NCBI GenBank assembly: GCA_029964075.1
Contig: CM057141.1
Span: 13,330,001-13,394,000 of the forward strand
Direction: 5' to 3'
DNA from: Patiria pectinifera
Lineage: Eukaryota > Echinodermata > Asteroidea > Valvatida > Asterinidae
DNA length: 64,000 bases
The notes below the pieces were generated by a model. It had not been told where the DNA came from. It did no database searches and worked only from the letters and a program-made list of their open reading frames with translations. Within the stretch, counting starts at the first letter, position 1. Every line of letters starts with the position of its first letter. Below, piece by piece: positions 41,699-52,048 of this stretch. The translations under genes and the position numbers were made by a program.

Positions 41699-42757
41699 TG
41701 AGCTTGATGGGCACCGGGCAATGACAACAAACCAGGACCAAGGTACGAAGGCTATAGCGACCCTTGCCATTCAGCAGCTATATTTGAGGGGCGGGGTTTG
41801 GTCGTTTTAATTTAGGAATGCACAAGAGGTCTACACATGGGAATACATGCGCAACAAAAGCAGGCACCTCAAATATGACTGCAATGTGAAGGATCTAATG
41901 TTGGTGTGGGATTTTGTGGGGTCTCATTTTGGCAGTGACTTTACTCTTAAATCTTAACGCCCCATATCCCCTGTTGGTTCCTCTTTTGATCACCTGGTTA
42001 AATCTTAATCACAGAGGTTCAGAGGAAATCTGCATTGAGCAGATTTGTTTTTGTCTTCGCAAACAATGAAAAGAATACCGTTAAAAAAAATCTGTGTATG
42101 CCATTTTTGAGCTGCTGTAGATATCAACAAGAACAGTGTGAATACACTTTTAACCCTAACTCCCTAGCATGATTTATTAGGAACCATCCCCATCGTGGCA
42201 AATTCCAACACCATATGGAAAACTGCACACACATATTTCTGGCTTTGATTCTGGAGGTGTGCCAACCCAATGTAAAAGACTGTCGGTTTAGTGATAGGGT
42301 ACTGTACCCATTCTGACAGATTCCAACAAAACATGCCGTCGATCGAGCTTTGATGCTGGGTTGAGTTCTGTTAGGGTTAAGTGTAAGTACATTACTCAGC
42401 GCTCATTAATAGGCCACATGCAATTTTGGGGGCATGGGTGAACATGTTTGAGTCTCTTTCTAAAGTGGAGGCACCTTTGTAATGTTCTGTAATGTAACGC
42501 TATTCATGAATTTTTCTTGTCATCCATGCAGGCTAGAGACGATTCACAAACAGCTTTACTCTTCGGTCCAACATCCCTGAAGTATTATTGGTCACAGTTT
42601 CCACGAATAGACAAAATGAAATGAGTAGGCCTATGCTTTTATATGACTTCTGTCTCTTCGTGGAAACTATATCAGTAAAGGACACACTGTGAAACTGCCA
42701 ACTTTTCTGGGTTACTTGTCAGTACTCGTTGACTTTGTATCAAATTGTGAGTCTTCC

Positions 42758-42908
42758 ACATTTCATTTCATTTTATATCGATACACATGTACCACATTTC
42801 ATTTCATTTTATATCTATACCACATTTCATTTTCATTTGATATCTACCGACCACATTTCATCTCATTTTATATCAGTATACCACATTTTCATATCATTAT
42901 ATCTGTAT
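42758..42908. repeat. minisatellite in the dipeptidase 3' flank
   Basis: Five diverged units around CCACATTTCATTTCATTTTA plus TATCTATA, about 28-32 bp each. It probably lies in the 3' untranslated region. Confidence 0.85.
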
Positions 42909-42959
42909 AATTCAAAAGGCACTTTTAATCATGTATGTACTATTTGCACAGTAGATTTT

Positions 42960-42965
42960 AATAAA
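42960..42965 (+). promoter_or_regulatory. candidate polyadenylation signal of the dipeptidase gene
   Basis: AATAAA about 1.26 kb after the stop codon, immediately before MITE M1 copy 3. Another pair of hexamers lies at 43943-43952, so the true end is uncertain. Confidence 0.35.
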
Positions 42966-42966
42966 C

Positions 42967-43423
42967 TTAAAGGTAGTATTATTAACAAAAAATTGGAAAC
43001 AGAAAATTAAAAAACACCAAATTAGTATGAAATACCCAACTTGACTGTAAGTGAATAATGGTCTCAAGCATCCTGTGAAAACATTGGTACCTGGTGTGCT
43101 GTTATTTTCAAGAAAAGCGGACCATCGCTTTTCAAATACAGCCCCCAGTTTACCAAATTTAGTCAGTCCACATTTTGTTTACAATCGGCTACACATCTGT
43201 GAACGGGTGCAAGCCAGCTAGTCTGGTTCCCTGATGTCTATAAATTGCTCTGTCTAGCCTCCAGCCAGACTATAAGAACAGCATTTCTTCTTAGTTTTCC
43301 CAGCATCTATGAACACAAAATTTAAAGAGGTCAGGGTAACAAATAGCTGCTATCTATACAAACCCCCAAATCCATCCATTTCTGAAAATTGCAGCAAAAG
43401 CAAATGTTGTATATTACTTTTAA
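42967..43423 (-). mobile_element. MITE family M1, copy 3 (inverted)
   Basis: TTAA edges at 42967 and 43420. The sequence is the reverse orientation of copies 1 and 2 (AAGCATCCTGT, ACCTGGTGTG, TTTTCAAGAAAA, AGCTAGTCTGGTTCCCTGA and the end GCAAATGTTGTATATTAC). It is more diverged than the other two. Confidence 0.75.
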
Positions 43424-44329
43424 TAACATTATGGTTTCTCTTTGCACTGGGTTCTGATGTAATATGCATGCATAGCCAAAACCACTGAATTCAATGCATA
43501 ATTAGTTAACATAATTGTTTTCCCATGATATCAGATACCAACGTTCCAACTCCATATTGAAACAGTATTTATTAGGAAACCTATACCAAACACATAAATG
43601 CTTTCTTGATTCATGATGAATAAAAATGACTTTCAGTCAATTCAGTGGGATAATAATCATTTTACGTGAGAGCAAAATCCATGGAATTGAACAGGCTCCA
43701 ATACACACTGTCCTAAACACAGCAGATTTTTTGTTGTTGTTCTAGGAAGAATATAGGTTTATGTATCGTTCTCGTGAGCAATGTATACACTTTTGTTTCA
43801 TGTACATTTGAGATTGTGTTATGTTGTTTTCGTAATTATATCAACAAAACTTAAAATTAAAAGATTTTACCTCATTTTTCGTATTACTTTAACTATCTCC
43901 CATCTCTCTCTCGTGAATTATAACTGTTGTGACACTGTTTTGAATAAATAAAATGTAGATGCATTATGAAGGCTTTATTCATTTTGTTTTGTTTTTGATT
44001 GGTTTTTTTTGGGGGGGGGGAGATGAGACTTATGGCTATTTTTTTTGTATTTATCACATTTTACAACTTATGTGCACTCACCACCCTTGTCCTAACATTT
44101 TGTACTTTTCAATATTTCTTATTACGTTTTTTTTTTATGGGTTCAATTATTGAAAGGTACACAGGAAAAACGTTTTCAAAAATTAGTAAAAAAAGAAGTG
44201 AGGGTGTGCAATTCATATTTGGTTCATTCCATCATTTCAAATGCAAGCTGAGTATTACGTGTTATATTTCATAACTATGATATAAAAGTTGTTTCAACCA
44301 AAATCAGCAAAAAAATCAAGCTTAATTTA
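43424..44329. other. unassigned DNA downstream of the dipeptidase gene
   Basis: No gene recognised. AATAAATAAA at 43943-43952 could be a distal polyadenylation signal. A G-run is at about 44010. Confidence 0.35.
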
Positions 44330-44436
44330 CAGGGTTCGAAATTAGCGGTAGCCCGCTAGCCAAATGCTAGTCAAAACAGCGGCGGGCTAGTCAAACTATT
44401 CCTTAAGTAGCCCGGCTGGCGAGTTCAAAATTATTG
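44330..44436. repeat. dispersed repeat, uninterrupted paralogue of the foldback target
   Basis: GGTTCGAAATTAGCGGTAGC, then CGGGCTAG, 16 bp, GTAGCCCGGCTGGCGAG. The same CGGGCTAG and GTAGCCC(A/G)GCTGG motifs flank the foldback element at 48557-60843 with the identical 16-bp spacing once the element and one target copy are removed. Confidence 0.75.
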
Positions 44437-45619
44437 GGATACGGCAAAGATGAAAGGACAGGAAGAAATACATCATGAAATTCAGTATAATTTCATCAAC
44501 TGTTTTAACGGGTAAGTTGTAAGATCTGTTTATTAAAAACACTGACAAAATTGCCTCAGAATTGGTGAGAAATCAATTGGATGGCTAAAAGCGAATTTTA
44601 CCTACGACCTATTTTCGTACCTAGGTCTCCTTGTTCGATCACGTCTGTTTTCACATCGCGTACTTGCGTGAGAACGAAAATGATAACGACGCGAAGATTT
44701 TAATACCTACCTACATCTGATGGATTCTAGATTTCGTTTGGATCACGTTTTAATACAGTTCTTATCAACCGTCATTTGAGATTTGTTTGTAAATAAAAAT
44801 AAATCCTTCAAGTTTGTTCAAAAAAATTGTCTGCCACAAAATTATTCCATGAATATTCACGCTTAAACGAGTGATCGAGTTCCACGAGTCCACACGGAAG
44901 TTTTCGGAAGTGACAGGTCCATTTTTTGCAGGATATTTCTCTTTCTCATCATGCGATTTTTCAGTTTCCATAAAATTCTGCGGGTAATTTTTTTAAGAAA
45001 TCAATATACCAAACTAATTTTAAAAACTCTGACTTTTACACATTAATTATTCTTTCCGCGGGGGGAGGGGCCCTGAAGCGCCAACAGCAGGCCCGGATTA
45101 AGTGTTTCGTAGGCCCTAGGCTTAGTGTTCCGAAGATTAGAGAAGGAAGGGGAAAGGAAGAGGGAATAAGAACTAAGTGGAGAATGTAAATAATAAACAC
45201 CGCTGCTCAAAACTCCGCGAAGCTAAAATCCGGTTCTGAAACCCATGTCAAAAGATTGTACATTCTGTCATGTCGGCACAAGCTGCCGCGCGAAGTCGCT
45301 TCATATACGGGGGTCGACAGCTGCAGCTGTGCCTATAAAAAATATTAAAATATTAAAAAAATCCACTATAGGATTTAAAGAACCCCCCCTGCAGTCTGGG
45401 ATCAGGGAACAGGCCTGAACAAGGTATGCGCAATGGTACTGAGCATGTACATGCAGTTTTGCGACAATGAAATAAAAACATCATAGCTGGATTGAATTTT
45501 GTATTTTCGAGCAATTTTAAAAATTAATTTCGAACGATTTACAGTACAAGCTCTCAATATAACAAATTAATCATTCTTGCAATTGTCCTCCGATAGAAAA
45601 GAAAGAAAATAAAACAAAA

Positions 45620-46065
45620 AGTTATGTGGCGATGGCCAAGTCTTCAGGAGTCGGACTTATGACCCTAACTCAATGAGCCCCTTACCGACTTCCATATAGA
45701 ACTCTTCTGGGACTCGGTACCCGGCCCACCACACCTCCTTCCCTGTCCATCCATGTAACTCGAAAGTCAGGCACCATAAAGGGAGGAAACGAGGTGGCAC
45801 CCTAAGCCTTGCTGCCGAGTCAGCAAAAGAACCCCGTACCTATACGCAGATGCCAACCTGGACTTCGCAGACAGTCCCAACTTGTGAGTCAGCTTACCGA
45901 CCGACCGACCGAGCTAACTGCTGTTGGTAAATGACGACGGGAAATTAATACTCTTAAATGACAGAACCGCGGGCATCGAAAACCAAAAAATGACACCAAG
46001 CGGGTTTCGAACCCCTAACCCTGGGTCCACTGTCAGACAGCTTAACAACTGGGCTGTTTCAGTAG
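45620..46065 (-). repeat. tRNA-like SINE-related sequence inside the hAT-like element
   Basis: On the minus strand, AGCCCAGTTGTTAAGCTGTC (about 46058) and GGGGTTCGAAACCC (about 46011) look like A- and B-box regions of a tRNA-derived unit. The rest (to about 45620) shows no coding potential. The ends are not fixed, and it does not fold as a true tRNA gene by eye. Confidence 0.5.
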
Positions 46066-46590
46066 GTGCTTTTCTCTTTGCGTTTAAACTTAATCCTTAT
46101 TTCCGCAGTGGGAGAGTTACTTTGTGTTTCATAGCTGCGCGAAAGATGCATCAGCATCGTGCTATATACATGAATGCTGTTACGTAACTCTTTTCTACAA
46201 TCATTCTTATGTACCGAGCAGTTGACTATTCAGAGTCACTACGAGCAATTAACCTTACCAAGCTCGTCCTTATTCTGTCTCATCAATTATTGTTTCGCGT
46301 CGCGCGTCTTTCGGCCGGCACTGAAATGTCGCTATGATTGAGCGAAATTCGAGCAAGTTTGCCCCACCTCATTATATTTATAATCAAACAACAGAAATAC
46401 TGACCCGTTTACAAATTTTAACGAGTGAATTTTGTTTGTCTATTTCTATTTCAGCTCCCTTAGCTAGCTTGGGAAACTTCATCTTTTCTTGTACTTACGA
46501 TAAGTCTAGGGAATGATGCCATTATAATAAATGTCACATTAACGTGTCTGTGGCAGATTAGAATCGTGACCACGCGAGTGCAATGACGGC

Positions 46591-47309
46591 CAGTGGCGTA
46601 AATCTGTGCTGGCGATGGGGGGGGGGGGGGATGACCAAAATCATAAAATTTGGGCGATTCACAATGCAGTGCGCCACCAAGAGTTTGCAATGGAGAGTCA
46701 GTTTTTTAAATTACGGTCGACAAAACAAGGCCCATTTGAATGAGTGTCATTAAACAACTTTAGCTAAGTGGTTATAAATTCGGGTATAGCGTTCTGCCGC
46801 CTTACTAAAACACCATATTGATACAAAGAAAAGAAAACGTCAAATTTATACTCGAATCATACGCTTACGAAACTACTGACGGAAAAAAACTAACAATTTC
46901 AAATGTCCCGCGCTGCGAATTTGTCGACCATCTCCCACAATGCGCTAGGAAAAATGAACTCTCCGTGGCAAACTCTTGGTGGCACATGAAACGCCCAAAT
47001 TGCCCGGCCGTGGACATTCAAAAAGAGGGGGGGGGGGGGGGGCTGGACACCACATTATACTGGGACGCTCTTATCAATTATGTATACTCGCGCTTACATT
47101 TTAAAAAGCTTTTGTACTTTGTTTCTCCACTTTCCAGTGCTATTGAATACATTTTAGTTGCTGGGACGTTCGGAAAATACCCAAAAATCCTCATTTTTTT
47201 TCTCATCACAAAAAAGTGGGGGATGATTCAGTAGCCCATCTCCGCGGTCAAAAAGTGTGGGGGTATATATACCGCCCCCCTCACCCTCACCCCGGGAATT
47301 ACGCCCCTG
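46591..47309. mobile_element. nested hAT-like MITE, 719 bp
   Basis: The ends CAGTGGCGTAAAT and ATTACGCCCCTG are flanked on both sides by a perfect 8-bp duplication ATGACGGC (46583-46590 and 47310-47317). Internally, GCGCCACCAAGAGTTTGC near 46672 is inverted as GCAAACTCTTGGTGGC near 46968. It lies inside the element at 45088-48409, so it inserted later. Confidence 0.92.
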
Positions 47310-48587
47310 ATGACGGCGCACGGAGCCAACGAGGCAAGTTTTCCATTTTGAGAGGGGCACAAATTGTTGTTTTGCTAGAGGTGTCTTTCGTGTTTTCGAG
47401 GGATAGTTTTCCATCTCGAGAAGGTTCACAATCTTGTTAATGCGCGAGGGGTATTTGTGTTTTTGAGGGGCACGTTTGCATTATTAGAGACAAGATCATT
47501 TTAAACGCGATCATAATGCTTTCATGTCCGTTTGAGGGCTGTTTTATTTTCATCTCGAGGGGGCACATTTTGTGACCTAATGTGGCAAAATGAGGAATGT
47601 CCCCCAAAACCATGTTATGAGTAATCAACGCCTGAAGTTGGATACACTAGGAAAATCATGTAATAAGAACCGGAAAATGTCCCTGTCTAAAAAACCCCAC
47701 ATAATACAAATCTGTGGCTATAGATTAGGCCTATTGGGAGTGGGAGTACAAGGACGGATCCAGAACACACTTTTGTCGGGGGGGGGGGGTGTTCTGTACA
47801 AATCAAGCCAGGCCAAACTGGTGTAGGTCCTAGCTTAGGCTGTTGGCACCAATTCTCGAGGGCGTCATTCGCTTCTCAAAGTGGGGGTGGTAGTGGTACA
47901 TGTGTATTTTGATCAGTACTAATTGTGCGAGTGCGAAGCCTAAACGGTGCGGGGTTCGGGGCCCGCTAAGGGCCCCTGAAAAAAAAATGATTCTCGGACG
48001 CCCTGTGGTGCGAACTGAGGCAATTTTTACGACTGTCAAAGTTTTAGCACAAGATAATCATTTAAACATCTTTTTCAAATTTGGAGTCATAAAATCAGCT
48101 GTTCTGAGCTATAAAATCAAATGTAGGCTACGTATTTTTATTCAGGGACAAAAAACGTTGGAGAACAACATCAGCCCCCCCCCCCCCGTTCCCCACCGAT
48201 CGACGCCCATGGTTGGCATCGTGCTTCAGAACGACAGACTTTACACGTACATTTTATACGTCGGGCCAATGCATACATGCTGTACACCGTCAGTTATGGC
48301 ACACTGCGGTTTTTTTCGTAGGCCCTCTCCGAAGTTTTCGTAGGCCCCCAAATTTTTCGCAGGCCCTTGGCACAGTGCCTACTGTGGCTATTGGGTAATT
48401 CCGGGCCTGGCCACCAGGGGTCAACTTTCAGGCCCTATACACGTTTTTCATGTATGCACATTGCCACATTGTTATTTATAAAAATGAGACAATATAAGAG
48501 GAAAAAAACATGCAGGCTAGTGAACATGCCCGCGGGCTAGTTAAGAGTCTGTTTCATATGGTGTACTATAAAGGACACCTATCTGTC

Positions 48588-49430
48588 CATCGTGCCTGTG
48601 AGTAAAACCATCGTGCCTGTGAGTAAAACCATCGTGCCTGTGAGTAAAACATCGTGCCTGTGAGTAAAAAATCGTGCCTGTGAGTAAAACATCGCGCCTG
48701 TGAGTAAAAACATCGTGCCTGTGAGTAAAACATCGCGCCTGTGAGTAAAAACATCGTGCCTGTGAGTAAAACATCGCGCCTGTGAGTAAAAACATCGTGC
48801 CTGTGAGTAAAACATCGCGCCTGTGAGTAAAAACATCGTGGCTGTGAGTAAAACATCGCGCCTGTGAGTAAAAACATCGTGGCTGTGAGTAAAACATCGC
48901 GCCTGTGAGTAAAAACATCGTGCCTGTGAGTAAAACATCGCGCCTGTGAGTAAAAACATCGTGCCTGTGAGTAAAACATCGCGCCTGTGAGTAAAAACAT
49001 CGTGCCTGTGAGTAAAACATCGCGCCTGTGAGTAAAAACATCGTGCCTGTGAGTAAAACATCGCGCCTGTGAGTAAAAACATCGTGCCTGTGAGTAAAAC
49101 ATCGCGCCTGTGAGTAAAATTATCGTGCCTGTGAGTAAAACATCGCGCCTGTGAGTAAAAACATCGTGCCTGTGAGTAAAACATCGCGCCTGTGAGTAAA
49201 AACATCGTGCCTGTGAGTAAAACATCGCGCCTGTGAGTAAAAACATCGTGCCTGTGAGTAAAACATCGCGCCTGTGAGTAAAACCATCGTGCCTGTGAGT
49301 AAAAACATCGTGCCTGTGAGTAAAAACATCGTGCCTGTGAGTAAAAACATCGTGCCTGTGAGTAAAAACATCGTGCCTGTGAGCAGGTCCATCGTGCCTG
49401 TGAGTAAAACCGTCGTGCCTAAGGGGCGCC
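48588..49430. repeat. left-arm minisatellite of the foldback element
   Basis: About 41 units of CATCGTGCCTGTGAGTAAAA. Through most of the array, 21-bp units (CGTGCC, five A) alternate with 20-bp units (CGCGCC, four A), a 41-bp higher-order repeat. Long open frames through it are artefacts of the repeat. Confidence 0.97.
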
Positions 49431-49466
49431 ATGTGTAAATAAATTATTTAACAAAATTGTTAATAT

Positions 49467-50182
49467 TGTGGCGGTACTGTCTAGTTGCAACCCTAAGTCG
49501 TCCTAGGCCTACGTCAGCGAGCGGTCAAACCATCGCAGGCCAAGGGAGCAGGCTCGTTTTGGGGCAATCTACCACCAGGCGTCGTAGCGCCTACAACTCA
49601 GGGGAAGGGGTAACAGTAAATGGGGAACCTGGAAGGGCGGGAAATCTACAAGGAGGAACACTGACTCACTTCTGTAAACTTTAACACTGCGTTTATTAAC
49701 GGAACTCTCTTTGTCCTATCTAGGCCGCCTGTCAAGGTGTAGGTGGAGGCGCACACCAGTTACTGCCCTAAATAGGTGTTTTACTATGCAGACTTAATGA
49801 AGCTTCCCCCCGAGAATAACAGCAGTTCCCAAATCTCTAAATAATCCTCCCCGCTAGTTGTTTAACGTCCACTCACCACTGTCTGTCTTGCCCCGTGGAC
49901 GGAGTTCCTCCCACTGAGAGCTTCACCTACTTGTCCCGTTACTCACTATCTAGATACACAGCACACTTAAACTGGGAGACCACGTACCCCTTACGAAACT
50001 GAGCGGGAACTGAGCGTGGTCGCCCGCGCGCGTGTTTATATACTCTACGCGCGTAGTCTGGTCCAACGCTGCCGCGCGCATTATATGCATAAATCAGCCC
50101 AGGCTGACGCGCAGGAACTAAACTAATGTCACTGAGGAGCCCTCTATTGACCAAATAATAACCAAACTGCTATTGCGCTACA
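49467..50182 (-). repeat. 3' LTR
   Basis: The same 716-bp sequence as the 5' LTR. The TATA-like box is at 50042-50035 and AATAAA at 49697-49692 on the minus strand. Confidence 0.95.
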
Positions 50183-50549
50183 CAGCCGCGCCTTAGGTTT
50201 AGGTCAGTCCCTTGACCTAGTAAGCTAATTAATCATAAGCGCAACACAGTTTGACCTAACAGGTTACATTATACAAAACTTTTACAAAACATCTAACAAC
50301 ATCTTTAACAAATCATTTAGAAAACTTGTAAACAGTACTACTTAATAAACTCTTCAACACTTCTTTCGATAGCACATCTTGGATGCCACATAGCAAACGA
50401 ACTTGACAGTTAATCAACACTTCATCTGAAGTTTCCTTAAAGTCCTTTAAGGTGAGACTTAATGTCCAAACAAAAGTGATTGAAGGTGATAAAACTCGAA
50501 ACCCATAAACGCTATATCATTTCCTCCAATTTGTTCAAACATCAAAAGA

Positions 50550-51944
50550 CTACGGTCCGTCAGCGACTCCTGCTACGAAGTTAACATCGAACACTCGCGT
50601 GGTCTTGTCTGTAGTCAGCTTGCGGCCATCATGGTACACCTTCCGGATGTCGGTCTCCACCACTCGGTTTACATTGCCGATCATGGCCTCTAGAAGATCG
50701 TCATCGGTGTACGATGTTCCCACTGACGCGTTTTCGTCGCCGTCTACGGATCTCTCCAACCTGCATAGGCGATGTCCATGTTGCGACTTATCCTCGCTCT
50801 CGTTCTTGATGCCGATAGCCTTCTTGCAGGGCTTTAAGTAGATGACATCGTACTCGCGACGTATCTCCCCCTTTACCACTCTGTTGTCATCCCGATACAA
50901 GTAGGTCTCCTTCACCTCTCTGATCCTCACCGCCTGGCCGGGTAACAACTTCTCGAGAGGCAGTGGTTTCTTGGAAACGTGTGGATCCTTCTCTTCGACG
51001 ACTCCCTGACCTCTGGTCATCATCATCATCCCCAAAGGCTTTCCTCTGGCAGACTCCTTAGGCGTAGGCTGTTCGCCAACGCCAACGACTTCGTCCTCAA
51101 CCTCCCAGTTGATTGGACTTGCTGTTATCGCAATCTCTGCAGCTCCACCCACTTCAGGATTGTCGGGAAAAGTAGAAGCCACCTCAATTTCCAACGCCAT
51201 GTCGAGAGGGTCACTGAAGGCCTCTGGCTGACGGTTTTCCTCAATCTGACGGGTTTCCTCAGCTGCGAGCACTGTCGCTGGATCTCCCTCTGGAGCAGAC
51301 ATACGAAGGCTTGAATCTGGCTTCTGCTGTACGGGCTTCTTCACTGGAACACTTCTCGTGCTCACCAGCACCTCACCCGGTTCATCGTCGGGTGCTCGCG
51401 AAACGGTCGAAGGCGCCTTTCTTCGATGTTTCTTGGACTTATCATCCTCATCGCTCTCCCATCTCCGTTTCGTAGCGGTCACATCACGTTCACCCTTTTT
51501 CGGAGTAGAGCTCTTCTTCTCTTCCCGCACAACAGATGTCTTCTCTTTTTCGCCTTTGACACGCCTATCTTCCTTGCTCCTTCTCTCGGTCTGGCGATGA
51601 TGACTCTCTACCGGGTCTTTGGAGCGCCTTTTCACACTTGCCTCGTAGGTCTCTGCTTCGATACGCCCAACCTCGCCTTCACTGGAGGGATGACAGTCTC
51701 GATAGTGCATCCTCAAGTTATCTCTACGATTGTTTTTGTGAGAGCACAGGCCGCACCAATAGAACACCTTCGGGCCGTGGGTCACTTCCATGTGTCGCTC
51801 CAGACTCCTTTTGTGTAAGAAGACATCCAAGCATTGCGGACACTCGAAGACATTTGCTTCATCTAGGTCTCGTGGAGTCCTCTTCTTCGCTGGGGAGTTT
51901 CTGCCCATGACGGTTCTGTCAATGAATAACAGAAAACAAACCAT
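50550..51944 (-). CDS. extra ORF of the LTR element: two-finger C2H2 zinc-finger protein
   Basis: About 452-464 codons in sense orientation between integrase and the 3' LTR; the second ATG (51908, MGRNSPAKKRTPRDL) is a likely start. Two C2H2 fingers of the CX2CX12HX4H form lie near the N-terminus: C-P-Q-C ... HMEVTH and C-G-L-C ... HYRDCH. A long lysine/arginine/glutamate-rich, probably disordered and nuclear segment follows, then acidic stretches, and a more ordered C-terminus (LPGQAVRIREVKETYLYRDD, REYDVIYLKPCKKAIG, RKVYHDGRKLTTDKTTRVFD). No signal peptide or membrane segment is seen, so it is not an envelope gene. Its role is unknown; DNA or RNA binding is inferred from the fingers only. 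Confidence 0.85.
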   Translation of the reverse strand: MVCFLLFIDRTVMGRNSPAKKRTPRDLDEANVFECPQCLDVFLHKRSLERHMEVTHGPKVFYWCGLCSHKNNRRDNLRMHYRDCHPSSEGEVGRIEAETYEASVKRRSKDPVESHHRQTERRSKEDRRVKGEKEKTSVVREEKKSSTPKKGERDVTATKRRWESDEDDKSKKHRRKAPSTVSRAPDDEPGEVLVSTRSVPVKKPVQQKPDSSLRMSAPEGDPATVLAAEETRQIEENRQPEAFSDPLDMALEIEVASTFPDNPEVGGAAEIAITASPINWEVEDEVVGVGEQPTPKESARGKPLGMMMMTRGQGVVEEKDPHVSKKPLPLEKLLPGQAVRIREVKETYLYRDDNRVVKGEIRREYDVIYLKPCKKAIGIKNESEDKSQHGHRLCRLERSVDGDENASVGTSYTDDDLLEAMIGNVNRVVETDIRKVYHDGRKLTTDKTTRVFDVNFVAGVADGP

Positions 51945-52048
51945 CTGGTTAGCACCTACTTCCTCCTAGTATTATATACATATTTACAGCATAATATCAC
52001 CCGCCTACACCTTGGAACAGGTCATGCCTAGATAGGTTTTTATGAATT

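Larger units (their letters stand above)
45088..48409. mobile_element. hAT-like element, 3.3 kb, non-autonomous or decayed
   Basis: The ends CAGGCCCGGATTAAG and the inverted AATTCCGGGCCTG lie next to GCCAACAG (45080-45087) and GCCACCAG (48410-48417), an 8-bp target duplication with one difference. An 8-bp duplication and CAGG ends are typical of hAT elements. The inner ends also share GTAGGCCCTAGGC-like and GCAGGCCCTTGGCAC motifs. No transposase could be recognised. It contains a tRNA-like SINE stretch and a complete smaller hAT-like insertion. Confidence 0.8.

Noticed and set aside
45985-46065. Functional tRNA gene
   Set aside because: B-box-like GGTTCGAAACC is present, but the acceptor stem and cloverleaf do not close by eye; it is more likely the head of a SINE.
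46818-47234. 138-codon frame as a transposase remnant
   Set aside because: No hAT dimerisation or catalytic motif is visible, and it spans the internal inverted repeat of a MITE.
48588-49430. CRISPR-like direct-repeat array
   Set aside because: Units are contiguous without variable spacers, the DNA is clearly animal, and the mirror array at 60327-60812 shows it is a foldback arm.
48541-49432. Long open frames (up to about 288 codons) through the minisatellite
   Set aside because: They only repeat THRHDVF / LLTGAMFYSQARC in three frames. The 41-bp period cycles through frames and there is no start context or splice structure.
50550-51944. Host zinc-finger gene lying between LTRs by chance
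   Set aside because: It is in the sense orientation, single-exon, and exactly between integrase and the 3' LTR of a nearly whole young element, so it belongs to the element as annotated.
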